Below, in pieces: positions 46,792 through 57,639 of a stretch of DNA of 64,000 nt. The position numbers and the translations under genes are program-made. Source of the DNA: Oopsacas minuta (lineage: Eukaryota > Porifera > Hexactinellida > Lyssacinosida > Leucopsacidae); assembly GCA_024704765.1 (NCBI GenBank), contig JAKMXF010000110.1, positions 496,001 through 560,000 on the forward strand, given 5' to 3'. The notes under the pieces were generated by a model. It was not told the origin of the DNA and did not search any database. It saw only the letters and a program-made list of their open reading frames with translations. Position 1 is the first letter of the stretch, and every line of letters starts with the position of its first letter.

Positions 46792-49005
46792 TTATTGAAC
46801 GCTAAAACGGTGTAGAGAACCTTTGCTAGAGAGAATGTAAGCTTCTCCGAAGGGGTTAACTGAGAAGGAAACTGGTTCGATCTTTTCCCCTAGTTTGTCT
46901 TTCTTTATGAATTCGTGGTTGGCATCAAAAGTTAGGATGTGTTTCTTCCTGCAAATGTAAATATTGTCGAGGTTGTCTGTTGTTATCAAAGTCCGCTCTT
47001 CAAGCCTTGATTTAGGAGTAATTCTACCTGAATTTGTTCGAGTAAGAGGGGATGAAACTCGCTTTATACTGTTTGACCGACTTAAACTAGGACTTAGATT
47101 ACCGGAATTGCTTCTAACCATGCCAGTGCCCATTGCATGATACGTAGAATTATCCAAATGCCTTTGGTAGTCAACGGTATCTACCCTTTTACCATCGATG
47201 CTAAATGCTGAGAAGGTTGGTTCGTTTTCGTGGGCGACCAAGATTTGGTTCTTGGAGTTTGTTGCTAGTGATTGAGTCTGTATGTCAGAGGCTTTCTTAG
47301 ATGATGAGAAGGGCGAACAGGTTCTTGGACGTATTGTTCCATCGGTAGGGAAGACATCAGGTGAATTCGTACCGCTTAAACGTGACCCGGGTCTAGAGTT
47401 CGGTCTGGAGCCACCACCTGAACAACTGCTACTTGTTGAATTATTCCTCTTCCTAGGTACTTGTTCATCACGGACTTGTATTACTCTTATACATTCAAAT
47501 TCTTTGTTTAGAATATGGACTTGGCCATGCTGTTTATCATACGTAACTACATTGTCACCATCATTGCACCTTTTCACCTCACAAATGCTTGATGGATCAG
47601 TAATGCAATTATCTTCTTCATTAGCGGGAGTTTTCGAATTATTATGGGGGATATTGGCATTCTTTCGTCGCAAATCATTGACTGATAGATTAGTAGGCCG
47701 CACTTTGGAAAGAGTTGATGAAATGTGATCGGATGTTGAATTTGTCTGAGGAATTAATGACAATTCGATTTTTGGCAGTTTGCTTTCTTGAGTTGTCGGC
47801 GATTGTATTAAATTTAAGTTTGCCTTCTTCACGCTTAGCATTAGATCGTCGTTCTTAGTAATTCCAATATCAGATGCAACGATAATTTCGGAAGATTTAG
47901 TAAAATCTGGGACCCCAACTCGGGAAATCTTTCCAATATTTTCGATTTTTGCTTCTAGTTCGTTCACTTCGTTCGACTCCATTTCAAACTTAATTTTCTG
48001 AGCTTTTAGCTCTCTCTTAGGAATGAGTTCTTTCAGAGAATTTACACGGGAATTTATCGTATTTGAGTTTGCAAAGAAGTAATTGGTTGGGAATAGCTTC
48101 GACGATGCGTTATAATAGGTCTCTACATCAGCTAGTTTCGTTTTGAACGTTTCTATGGTTTCCAAATACTTTTCAAAGGCAATTTCCTGTGCAGTGAAAT
48201 GCTTGTTTATTTGACTTTCAAAATATTTCCTTCTTCCTTCGATCATTTCCTGGATATTTTGGAACCCGCTATCTAATTCATTTAGAGCCCTTGTCCTCGA
48301 ATTTTTAAGTTGCTCTAACTCTTGATGAAGGTTAGATTTCATATTTTCAACTATTCCACTGTTTTCCTTTGCTTTCTCGAAAGTCTCTGTTAGATTTTCA
48401 AGCAAAGCACCTTCAGATTCGGCAAGTATTTTCGTGCCGTGGTTAATATGTTCAAAACGTGCGCACCATTCACAACATGCTATATCACATTTAGGACAAT
48501 ACACAGTTACTTCAGTGTTGTTATGCTTGCTGCAGTATATAACAGGGTTGGGTGGTAGAAGTGATTTCAATGGGCTGAATGTGACATCATCAAATGATTT
48601 GACTTCATGCGTAACGTGGAATCGAATGTGAGCTTTTTTGTCGAATTCGCAGATGAATTGCTGGCACTGTATACAGTATGCAATACCATTTCCAACTTCT
48701 CCATCGATTTCCTGGTAAGTGCAATTATGGCAGGCAATCGTTTCGGGATGAAATGCTATTTGCTCTAAAGCTTTTTGGACTGTCGTTATTGCCTGATAAG
48801 GAAGGTGGTTGGGCAATTCATTGATCGCTTCCCTCGTAAGCTGGTGAACTTCTTGGCAATTGTTGCATGTTATTGTATTTGTTTTTGAATGCAGATTGCT
48901 CTGCAGGCATTCACCACAAAATACGTGCAGGCAGGACAACGATTTTGGAGATTGGTATGCTTTTTTGCATATGGAACAAATATTTTCTTCAAAATTATAT
49001 GACAT
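46792..49005 (-). CDS. TRIM-like protein 2: RING, two B-boxes, coiled coil, beta-propeller, 737 aa
   Basis: A single-exon gene. The RING ligands are C10, C13, C25, H27, C30, C33, C47 and C50. B-box 1 starts at C92 (CHNC, CIQC, CEFD) and B-box 2 at C158 (CSKH, CPKC, CEWC, H-x-x-H). The coiled coil runs to about 350. A long Ser/Asn-rich linker with RSNSGNLSPSLSRSNS and similar basophilic-kinase-like sites lies in the propeller region. The C-terminus keeps the paralogue signature TTDNLDNIYICRKKHILTFD and ends IEPVSFSVNPFGEAYIL. Likely an E3 ligase; substrate unknown. It is isolated by 7.6 kb and 5.8 kb gaps from its paralogues. Confidence 0.88.
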   Translation of the reverse strand: MSYNFEENICSICKKAYQSPKSLSCLHVFCGECLQSNLHSKTNTITCNNCQEVHQLTREAINELPNHLPYQAITTVQKALEQIAFHPETIACHNCTYQEIDGEVGNGIAYCIQCQQFICEFDKKAHIRFHVTHEVKSFDDVTFSPLKSLLPPNPVIYCSKHNNTEVTVYCPKCDIACCEWCARFEHINHGTKILAESEGALLENLTETFEKAKENSGIVENMKSNLHQELEQLKNSRTRALNELDSGFQNIQEMIEGRRKYFESQINKHFTAQEIAFEKYLETIETFKTKLADVETYYNASSKLFPTNYFFANSNTINSRVNSLKELIPKRELKAQKIKFEMESNEVNELEAKIENIGKISRVGVPDFTKSSEIIVASDIGITKNDDLMLSVKKANLNLIQSPTTQESKLPKIELSLIPQTNSTSDHISSTLSKVRPTNLSVNDLRRKNANIPHNNSKTPANEEDNCITDPSSICEVKRCNDGDNVVTYDKQHGQVHILNKEFECIRVIQVRDEQVPRKRNNSTSSSCSGGGSRPNSRPGSRLSGTNSPDVFPTDGTIRPRTCSPFSSSKKASDIQTQSLATNSKNQILVAHENEPTFSAFSIDGKRVDTVDYQRHLDNSTYHAMGTGMVRSNSGNLSPSLSRSNSIKRVSSPLTRTNSGRITPKSRLEERTLITTDNLDNIYICRKKHILTFDANHEFIKKDKLGEKIEPVSFSVNPFGEAYILSSKGSLHRFSVQ

Positions 49006-49262
49006 TTTACTTATTAACTTAACTCCAACTGATATTTATAGTAAATGATGTCCACTTGTTGTTATACTACACAGTATAATGATTGGTCATAATTATTTGA
49101 ACTACGCTACGAATCCTCCACTTTCAATATGATCTTCTTGTTAGATTTTTAAGCCATTCCAGTTCTTTCCATTTACTTTAAGGTATTCCTATTCATATTC
49201 CATATGATATTTCCATTTTACACATTATGGTGTAGAATTTCTTCGCAATGATAGGATACATA

Positions 49263-49355
49263 CAGTGGAGTTTTACTATTAGCAAGTTGTATTTTACGCT
49301 TGCATATGCTCAAACTTGCTATTAGAAGGATTGCTAATAGGTGAATACCACTAGA
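49263..49355. mobile_element. Family C MITE, short
   Basis: TA then CAGTGGAGTTTTACTATTAG at the left and TTGCTAATAGGTGAATACCAC at the right. The interior is partly deleted. Confidence 0.65.
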
Positions 49356-51276
49356 TATATATGACTACCTTAACAATATGTGATCCAAAAAGATTTTTCC
49401 TCAACAAGGTTAGTCATTCCATGATTTCCATCTACATCATTCTGTAAACGTTGCATATACGTAGAATAGACTAAAAGTTTAACTCATGCTTTCTACACAT
49501 ATATCCTAAGAAACTGAATATCAAATTTACTTTCCGTAACTAATTGGAGCACCGTGAATAACCTCAGCATATGGTATTAGGTTATACACATGAGATTATA
49601 ATTGAATTCCTATATAAGTACTTTTAAGTTATTTCCATTTCATTGATTTATCAGCATTTGTATAATCAGATGCAGAGTACACTTTTGATATTTCAAAGTT
49701 AGAATTACACCTAATTATAGTACTAAACTTTGCTTTTTATGTTGCGTGATAGAGATTGAGTAGATATTATTGTTCTATCTGTATGCTAGTGCATTACATG
49801 TAATTAGACCCGGGTCATTGCTTGCAATGAGTTTACAAGTAATAATACCCAATATAACTGCTGCAACTTTTGTACAATAATTCAAGGCTAATTGTATTAT
49901 AATGGCTGTATACTGCAGGTGTTGTATATATCTATATGCAGCGCAATATAATTAATAGAATCGATGTACATTGCTTGGCTATCAGTTACTCAATGTAATG
50001 AAGGTAATTAGATAAGTGAAAATTCACTTTAAAAATTGAATGATAAGATCTAGAATATACAATAATGGACTCTTAGCCTTAGTCCGGTCCAGTCAGGTCA
50101 GGTCCTCAGTTTCAACCTCCTATCGACCTTGATTACCAAATCTATGCATTCATTACTCCCTAATAATACATCACAATTTAGCCCAGTTACATTAGCTTAG
50201 AACTTCAAAAGTTAATTTGTTATCATTTATATTTTGACTATAGTGTATGTGTATAAGAATGTCTTACTTCAATATTCAATTTCATGTTAGTGTTTGAGAC
50301 GGCAGTAAGCAAATATAAAATCTTACCAATGACACTTTCCCAAATTCAATTCTTACCAATTTGTGTATATTATTAGTGTAATTAGATATGTTTAGACATT
50401 CTCTTTATCATCTCTTTTTCCTAATATATTTATCACTGTTTGATTATTATGTGTCAATCTTATCCTTATTTTCAAGTTAGTATATTACAACAATGTGTTA
50501 TCTTGTGTAAGATATTGTACCAAATAATATATATAGAATTTACATATTGAAATGTCTACAAAAATTGGACAATTGGATTATTTTCTGGGTCCTTTCGGAT
50601 ATATTTCAATTATCTAAGAAGTGTATATGTAAGCATTAAATACTTGTAAATTAGATTTCTGCTCTAATCATTGAAGTCTGAAGTTAATCAATAAATATTT
50701 TTCAATAATATTTATCAACACTATACTGGAAAGTTCTATAATACGATTTCACGTAGAATAAGTGTTAAACAGGTTTATGGCAGAGTTACATGAATACAGC
50801 TCATAGACTTGCTATTTTCGTGCAAATTTGTAATATGACGTGAACATGATTGTTTCATTATTCGGCAATACCATGGCAACAGGCCTTTGTTACCATTTCA
50901 AAGTTAATCATATTTTACCTTTCTTCCAGACCTAGCAAGATATTATTTACGGGGCTAGCGTCCACTTTTAAATACACATAATCTTCCATTTGTATTACAC
51001 TATGTGTACTGGATAAGCTTCCACTTTCTAAAGGTTACCTCTAGGCTAGTAGTTGCTTTCACAATACATAAACCAACTAAGTGAGCACTTCGCGGCACAT
51101 GATGTTAACATCATATTAAAATATGTTTGTTACAGAATTGCGCATTATAGTGTAATTGCATGATTTCTATTCATAGCAGTAAAATTATCTACAACTTATC
51201 AGTAATAATATCATAGAGTGTTACTCGTTCTATTTTTAACTTCCTTTGTAATAGTAGTAGGGAAAATCTGTATATG

Positions 51277-51530
51277 CAGTCGACTCCTGTTATATAGAAG
51301 CTCAAGGGACAGTGATCATTACCACTATATACGCGGAGTTCGGTATAACCGATGAATTAAAGTTAACTCTCGTTTATCGAACACGGATATATCAAAATAC
51401 CCGCTTCTAGCATGAAATTGTACAAATATGGTCCCAAACCGTCAAAGTATCATAATTAAATCGGTCATATCTAACTCCGTTTATAGCGTAATTACCGCGA
51501 TCCCTTGAGCTTTTACTTTTAGTAAACTAT
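51277..51530. mobile_element. Two family B copies, head-to-head or nested
   Basis: CAGTCGACTCCTGTTATATAG at 51277, an internal AAAGTTAACTCTCGTTTATCG at 51359, the CCCAAACCGTCAAAGTATC interior, and CCTTGAGC..AGTAAACT at the right. The pattern needs two copies in opposite or nested arrangement. Confidence 0.6.
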
Positions 51531-51927
51531 CATGCTAACGCTAAATAGTAAATGTCGATATCTATGGCCAAAAATACATGATGTGCAATTGATAGCAGAT
51601 ATAATTAATAATAACTTTTAGTTCAATATACATTTACTAGATTTTAGATGACTTATTGATTCGTAAGTGTCTCCCCGGCATATATTATGTGTTATACTAG
51701 ACTTAGCATATTTATGTGAGATAGTTATTTTAAGAGTATTCATGAATAATATCTTATACTGCATTAGCCGTCTCGATTATACTTACTGGAGCTAACTTTT
51801 GCCTGTCATTAAATAATACTGTCTTGTTGTTTCCATGGATAATTTACTGGTTGCTGATAAACAAACTTGGACAAGTTTCCAAGTTACAGTTTGATAATAT
51901 TCATAGTGTAAGTGTTGACCCCAAATT

Positions 51928-51951
51928 GTTGTTGTTGTTGTTGTTGTTGTT
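51928..51951. repeat. (TTG)n microsatellite
   Basis: About eight TTG units in tandem. Confidence 0.85.
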
Positions 51952-53109
51952 GAGTTTGCTTTCAAGCTGGCAAGTCAGTTTCTTACACTCAATATTGATT
52001 GGTTGACAGATTCATCATGTATTTATAATTAGAAATTATTCCAACTAATAGTGGCACAATGCTTTGTTATAAATAATTCAGAAAGAATTCAGAAAGAATT
52101 CATCAAAATTATTCTTGGATTATTTAGTTCAATTTACATATGAAGAATTGAATGTACAAGTGTTATGATTTATTCATCTTTCCAATAAAAACGCAATTAT
52201 ACAATTCTTATGATGGCATTAATCTACAAAGTTCAGTAAGTTTGCTCATGAGTTAGAATATACTTGCATTGGACACCTACACTAATATATTGAGCAATAT
52301 TAGAAGTTATTGCAGCAACATTTAATTCTGTCCATGCACATACATTATTATGGGACAATTATTGGAAATAGCAAAGAAATCTTTCGGGCAGATGTGTAGC
52401 TAGGAACAGATGATAGTGTGGAAGAGAAGAGCTGCAGGTGCGGAAATGCAGCATCCGTAAGTTCTATGTGCATTTTGGTGGATACACGAATTTTTTTGTT
52501 GTGGAATGTATCGCATTTGCTTCACCCTAGCTAAGCCTCTGCATTCGAGAGGGATTGGTTAATTACAGTCACCTTCAATTTGACCATTCACAAATATGCG
52601 TTCGTGTTGCTACGAGCGTTAAAATTAGTAAATCCATCTGTATAGGAATGTTTATGGCAATTCCGATTTTATCAGTTGGGCGGGAATCAATGAAATGGGT
52701 TATAGTAAATATCCCATGGCTATCATTAAATATTTTCGAGTCTCCCTAGTTACACATGTACATATCGAACAGAATTGGAACTTGAACCATAATATTAATA
52801 TATTATTTAGTGAGAGATTCACAATGACTATAGTTTTGCTAAAATCATTACTCTGACATCCTAACTCAATTCAAGATAAAGTTATACGATCTAAACGTAT
52901 GTATTTTCAGTCAGACACAAACCTTCCCTCAATTAGTGAAGGTCAAGTAGCAATTACAAAAGATTGGAGTTCAGATAGCATATGATAGCATTTGTAAAGT
53001 CATGAAATATGAAAGTTTATCCTCCACAAACAGGGTGTCAGGGACATTGAAAAATCCTACCCCATTGTGTGGGTTCATTTGTATGGGACTGGGGATTCGC
53101 TCAAATATT

Positions 53110-53166
53110 TTCACTCTGTTTACAGTTCCTCGTTTCCAAAGGCCCCGTTTGTTGAGGTTTCATTGT
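53110..53166. mobile_element. Family E repeat end
   Basis: TTTCACTCTGTTTACAGTTCC, TCCAAAGGCCCCGTTTGTTG and AGGTTTCATTG then TA match the FYCO1 intron 5 copy at 23575-23637. Confidence 0.45.
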
Positions 53167-53701
53167 ATCTTTCTTCTGAGATATCTATTTCTCCAGTTTA
53201 GTTGTTATCACCCACTGTTTTCACAAATTACTTTACTTATCTACAAAGACACCCTTGTATTTATTCGGCAGTTTATTAGTGAGACCAGATGTATTATCTC
53301 TATTCACACGCAATTAGAGTATTATAATTATTTGCAGCGAAGATTACACGTGTAATATACATTTTGGTTTAACTAATTATATTATCATTTTGTTTAGAAG
53401 CTGTAGAGCGGCGAGGTCACGTCACCCATGGGGGCTTGGCACTAGGTTTATGCACTTGTAGTATATAGTCGAGACTGCGATCGGTTCATTATTGAATATT
53501 GTGTTAATTTTAATAGTAATTAAAATATTCAGACGATCCTCAACCTACACACATGAATATATTCTTGGTTAGATGACTAGAGATAAGATGAAATTCTAAG
53601 TTTCTATAGTAATTGTACTATTGATTAGGGGAAATATCGATATTCTTGTTAAATACTGAAGTACCATAGATAAGTAAGTAACTGTGTAGACTATAATAGT
53701 A

Positions 53702-53985
53702 CTGTAGTGTTCGCCTAATAGCAAAACCCGCCTATTAGCAATTTTTCATTGACATAGAGTGCATTCTTGTATGGTTGCATTGTAACCTCGATCATTCAGG
53801 ATATCAGATTAACACTTTTGACAAGTCGGATGATCGAGGTTGTAGTGTACCTCGATTGTCCGAACTCGTTGGAACTGGTCAAAACATTCAGATATTCGAA
53901 GTTGCAGTTTACTCATAAACAAATTCGCGTATTAGCAGGGACAATTCATTCAAAATACTATTTGCTAATAATAGACAAACTCCTT
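53702..53985. mobile_element. Family C MITE split by two tandem family I elements
   Basis: The outer family C ends (GTGTTCGCCTAATAGC at the left; TTTGCTAATAATAGACAAAC at the right) are separated by 53780-53846 (TGTAACCTCGATCATTCAGG to GATGATCGAGGTTGTAGTG) and 53847-53911 (GTACCTCGATTGTCCGAAC to TTCGAAGTTGCAGT). Both inner units are short palindromes. Confidence 0.6.
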
Positions 53986-54526
53986 TATAAAGGACAAATA
54001 ACAAAAAATATTAATTGTTTTCCAAAATGTAATTAAATAAATATTAGCTTGATACACAACTACGTAAGATTATGCTATGAAGTAGTAAAGTCAGTAAGGT
54101 GGAGTCAAGATATACGTAGTTGTCAAATTTCTATTCATTATACTGTAATACACAATATCCCATTCCAACTACGTAAGGTATGAAAATATATTCCAGATTA
54201 TTATCACTCTGTATAATTACATTAGAAGCTAATTATATCGAATAATTATTTGATTGTCAAGGTTGTATATTGGTTGAGTTGGGGAAAAATTTTATTGAAT
54301 CAGAGAAGTAATTCCCTAAACATATATTAAGTAACTCTACTTTGCTAAAAATACATTAGTGTAATATTAGCAAATTTATAAAACGCCCAGAATCATTTGT
54401 CGCATCTGAAGTTTTCCTTTCAGTCTATAAGTTGTAACACTATCTTCTCCTTTGAAAATGTTACGCAGAATTTAGACTCTCCTTATTGCTCAATACAAGC
54501 AATACTGAAATGAATTGTTTCCAATA

Positions 54527-54694
54527 CAGGGGAACCTCATTATTAGTAATAATAATTATTATTATAATAGGATAATACGAACAAATATTTACGCGAAACC
54601 AGGTCTCTACAATGGTCATTCAATTGGTATTACTCCGGATTAAGAGAACATATTTTGACCATCCGTTCGTGTTCGTATTAACAATGTTCTGTTG
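54527..54694. mobile_element. Family A MITE, 168 bp
   Basis: TA then CAGGGGAACCTCATTATTAG at the left and CGTATTAACAATGTTCTGTTG then TA at the right, with ATTCAATTGGTATTACTCCGG in the interior. It lies 143 bp beyond the end of TRIM-like gene 3. Confidence 0.7.
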
Positions 54695-54837
54695 TAAAAA
54701 TGCTATCGTTAAAATAGTATTATTTGTTCAACAAGATAACTCCACAGATAATTCAAAAGAGAAAGCAAAATACTTACAATCAAACATGCTTGTGTGTTTT
54801 AGCACTTATACAACAGACAATCTAATTACGAATCACA

Positions 54838-57171
54838 TTAACTATACACATTCATTTCTCCCTTATCAGACATGATGTAAACATGACCTGATTTGTTTAC
54901 TACCAAAGACATTGGTTCGAAGCCGAGTTTAGAAGCTCCACTGAATTTATGCTGGGGGTCGAACATGAGAATCCAGTTTTTCTGTATCACATAGATATTA
55001 TCAAGGACGTCAATTGTTATCAACGTTTTAGAAGGGGAATGGAAAGTTGTAGGGATAATAGTTTCCGATATTTTTGAGGCCTTGGGGGTAAGGGATCTTT
55101 TTTGTGGGGTGCTTGTGGGTTGTCTACTGGCACCAATTGTTGTTGTTGTTGTTGGTTTTCTGGATAACACCTTTTCTTTCACTCCTGGCTCCACCTCAGA
55201 GATGATAGTTTTCTTTTCATGTGAATGATCTTCCACCAGTCTTACCCGATCTTGGAAATTTATTTCTCCAATTTCCTTCCCTTCCAAGGAATATACCGTT
55301 ATTAATGCTCTATCTTCACTAACTACGAATATATTATCACGCGAATTGATAGCAATAGTAATGGATCCCAGTACAAATGGCTCTGGAGTTTTAGGTTCCC
55401 TTTCGGCTGCCACGTTTGGCTTCTTTGCCCTTGCGCCAGCTTTCTGACCGCTCTCAGTTCGTGAGGAAACACTCTGCGGCGATTCTTTCCTCTTCAAGGA
55501 TAGAGGCTTGAGTGCAAAGCGTTTATCGACGAGGAAATCTTTGTCAAGAAGTACCAGTTCATTCATGGACTTATTATGTACAACCAGACGAGAGTTTGAA
55601 GTAAGAGCAATACTGGAAGGATCCTGAATACTGTTAATATCGTCAGCTGAAATACACCGTATAGTCCTCTTCAAGGTATCGTCACGGATAATTATATGTT
55701 TAAGCCCTCGCTCAAGAATGTAAATATAGTTATCAATTCCGATCAATATTTGGGTTGTATTCTGCATAACACATGGATATGTAATCATGTCAATGGAATT
55801 GAACTGCGAATCGAATATTTGACATGTATCTTTCCCATATTTATTATTAGCCTCATTTTCGGTATATTGCGACGAAAACATGTAAAGCCTATCATTGTCC
55901 GCCTGTGCTATTCCTTGTAGATCGATTACACTTGCTTCCGTTTCCTTTTTATCAGGGATATTAGTCGGGAGTAGTTCGCTTCTACTTATATGCTTAATCG
56001 GGCTCTCAAAGCTAGTTTTGTGTAGATACTTTATCCAACCTATATTATTAAGTTGTTCATCTACTTCGCTTTCATTTCCTTTATCGTATTCTATAGCTTT
56101 TATTTGGAAAGGGATTTTAGGCATGGACGACTTAAGGGAATTGAATCTTTTCGTTATAATTGAAGTTAATTCGATTTTGTAGTTATTAGGATATTCTCTA
56201 TAGTTAGCAACGAAATCGGCTAGCGAGCTAATTTTTTTAAGAAGACTACTTTGCTTCTGGCATGCGGTATATAGCTGCTTTCGGACGGAAATATACAAAG
56301 AGTTTACATGCTGAATGAGGGTCTCACGACGCTTCTCAAGGATTTCTGCTAGGCTCTCGAAATGCTTATTGATTCTTTCAATTGTTACCTGTTGTTTTGC
56401 CATCATTTGACGCACTTGGTTGTCATATTTATCGTTTTCCTGAAGCATTGCGATACCGGGTTTACCGAGCTCATCCATTTTCTGATCTACGCTTTCGCAG
56501 AAAAGATTAAGAGCAGCCTTCAGGAACGTTTTTTTATGCGTGTTGTGATCTCCGAACCCGCAATCGTCACAAATTTGATCATCACACTCTACGCAATAGT
56601 ATTTAATATCATGTGTGGGATGTGTCTTACATTTCACGGTTGCCAGATCTGAAAGCAGTTTTTCCATATGGGTTTCATTCAACAGCCGGTCTATGGTAAC
56701 TGATCGATGAGTCGGTTTGAACCTATCATGAGCTACACTATCATGTCGACACATAATCTCCTTACAGTCGCAGCAATAAAATACAGCTGGAGTGTTATCC
56801 TTACCAAATGAACAATTAACGCAAGCGACTTCCTTTGGACCGCTGCGTAACTCGTCACGTAATTTTTTCAACTGGATGAGGTCAACTAATGGGTAGTGAG
56901 TCATAAGCTCGCTAACTTTGAATGTTAACGGTGTTTCCTCATGACATGCATAGCATTCGATCACATTTTGTCTCATCATTGTACTCTCAATACAATTCTG
57001 GCAGAAATAATGCATACAGGGTAATATCTTCGGATTTGAATAAAGTTGGTTACATTTTGAACAGGTAAGATTTAGCGATGTGGACTGTGCGCCTTCGAGT
57101 GATACCCGTTTATGGAAGTCTTGCGCGTCGATGGACGAATCAAAGCTGATATTTGCAGTCATTTTCCACAA
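54838..57171 (-). CDS. TRIM-like protein 3: RING, two B-boxes, coiled coil, beta-propeller, 777 aa
   Basis: A single-exon gene. The first Met is used; a second Met three residues on is equally possible. The RING ligands are C37, C40, C52, H54, C57, C60, C73 and C76. B-box 1 is at C117 (CVNC, CCDC, CRHD) and B-box 2 at C181 (CKTH, CVEC, CDDC). The coiled coil runs to about 340. A basic Ser/Thr/Pro-rich insert (roughly residues 575-735) interrupts the propeller. The C-terminal signature is TIDVLDNIYVIQKNWILMFD, ending FEPMSLVVNKSGHVYIMSD. It is a likely E3 ligase with unknown target. The NHL-propeller gene lies 468 bp upstream on the same strand. Confidence 0.88.
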   Translation of the reverse strand: MWKMTANISFDSSIDAQDFHKRVSLEGAQSTSLNLTCSKCNQLYSNPKILPCMHYFCQNCIESTMMRQNVIECYACHEETPLTFKVSELMTHYPLVDLIQLKKLRDELRSGPKEVACVNCSFGKDNTPAVFYCCDCKEIMCRHDSVAHDRFKPTHRSVTIDRLLNETHMEKLLSDLATVKCKTHPTHDIKYYCVECDDQICDDCGFGDHNTHKKTFLKAALNLFCESVDQKMDELGKPGIAMLQENDKYDNQVRQMMAKQQVTIERINKHFESLAEILEKRRETLIQHVNSLYISVRKQLYTACQKQSSLLKKISSLADFVANYREYPNNYKIELTSIITKRFNSLKSSMPKIPFQIKAIEYDKGNESEVDEQLNNIGWIKYLHKTSFESPIKHISRSELLPTNIPDKKETEASVIDLQGIAQADNDRLYMFSSQYTENEANNKYGKDTCQIFDSQFNSIDMITYPCVMQNTTQILIGIDNYIYILERGLKHIIIRDDTLKRTIRCISADDINSIQDPSSIALTSNSRLVVHNKSMNELVLLDKDFLVDKRFALKPLSLKRKESPQSVSSRTESGQKAGARAKKPNVAAEREPKTPEPFVLGSITIAINSRDNIFVVSEDRALITVYSLEGKEIGEINFQDRVRLVEDHSHEKKTIISEVEPGVKEKVLSRKPTTTTTIGASRQPTSTPQKRSLTPKASKISETIIPTTFHSPSKTLITIDVLDNIYVIQKNWILMFDPQHKFSGASKLGFEPMSLVVNKSGHVYIMSDKGEMNVYS

Positions 57172-57639
57172 TTAGCAATAGTATATATATATTTTCCTTT
57201 AGTTCTAATTTGCTATTTATATGATAACCTGACCCTATTACAGACAAGTATTAAGATATCATTGCTAGGGTTTAGTGACTATATATTAATGTAATTAATA
57301 TATGAACTCGTGTTTGCAATGTGGCAATATTGGATGGCACCATTTTGTACTGCAAGAATCATCTAGAAATTATTATTGATGCTAATTGCTAATGAATAAT
57401 GTTTGATAATTGAATTAACGTATTTTAATTCGATTTATTTGCTATTGGAATGCATTCAAAATATCCGTTCGGGTATAGCTTAAGTATATATATAAAATAG
57501 ATTAATTTAATTAACCCTTATGAAAGGGGTCGCAACCTGGAAAGCTTCAAAATCGTGAGATTCGTCAAGAATCTCACGATTCTATCGTTTATGTAATTAA
57601 GTATTAGTTTCAGTGATAGGACCAGGAATTCTGCAATAT
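57172..57639. other. Spacer between NHL-type gene end and TRIM-like gene 3 start
   Basis: Contains a TA-rich stretch near 57181-57196 just upstream of the TRIM-like start, a possible core promoter element, and the perfect hairpin at 57551-57581. Confidence 0.5.
57551..57581. repeat. Perfect 13-bp hairpin
   Basis: AATCGTGAGATTC, loop GTCAA, GAATCTCACGATT. A further AATCGTGAGA occurs at 57653, inside the last codons of the upstream minus-strand gene. It lies 59 bp beyond that gene's stop codon, so it would be in its 3' UTR. It could be an RNA structure or a small element remnant. Confidence 0.8.

Larger units (their letters stand above)
49006..54837. other. 5.8-kb gene-poor, MITE-rich gap
   Basis: Holds MITEs of families A, B, C, E and I (49263, 51277, 53110, 53702 and 54527) and a (TTG)n run. 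I find no supported gene. The right end is the 3' flank of TRIM-like gene 3. Confidence 0.55.

Noticed and set aside
47282-47728. 148-codon frame antisense to TRIM-like gene 2
   Set aside because: A shadow of the conserved coding sequence on the opposite strand with no domain of its own.
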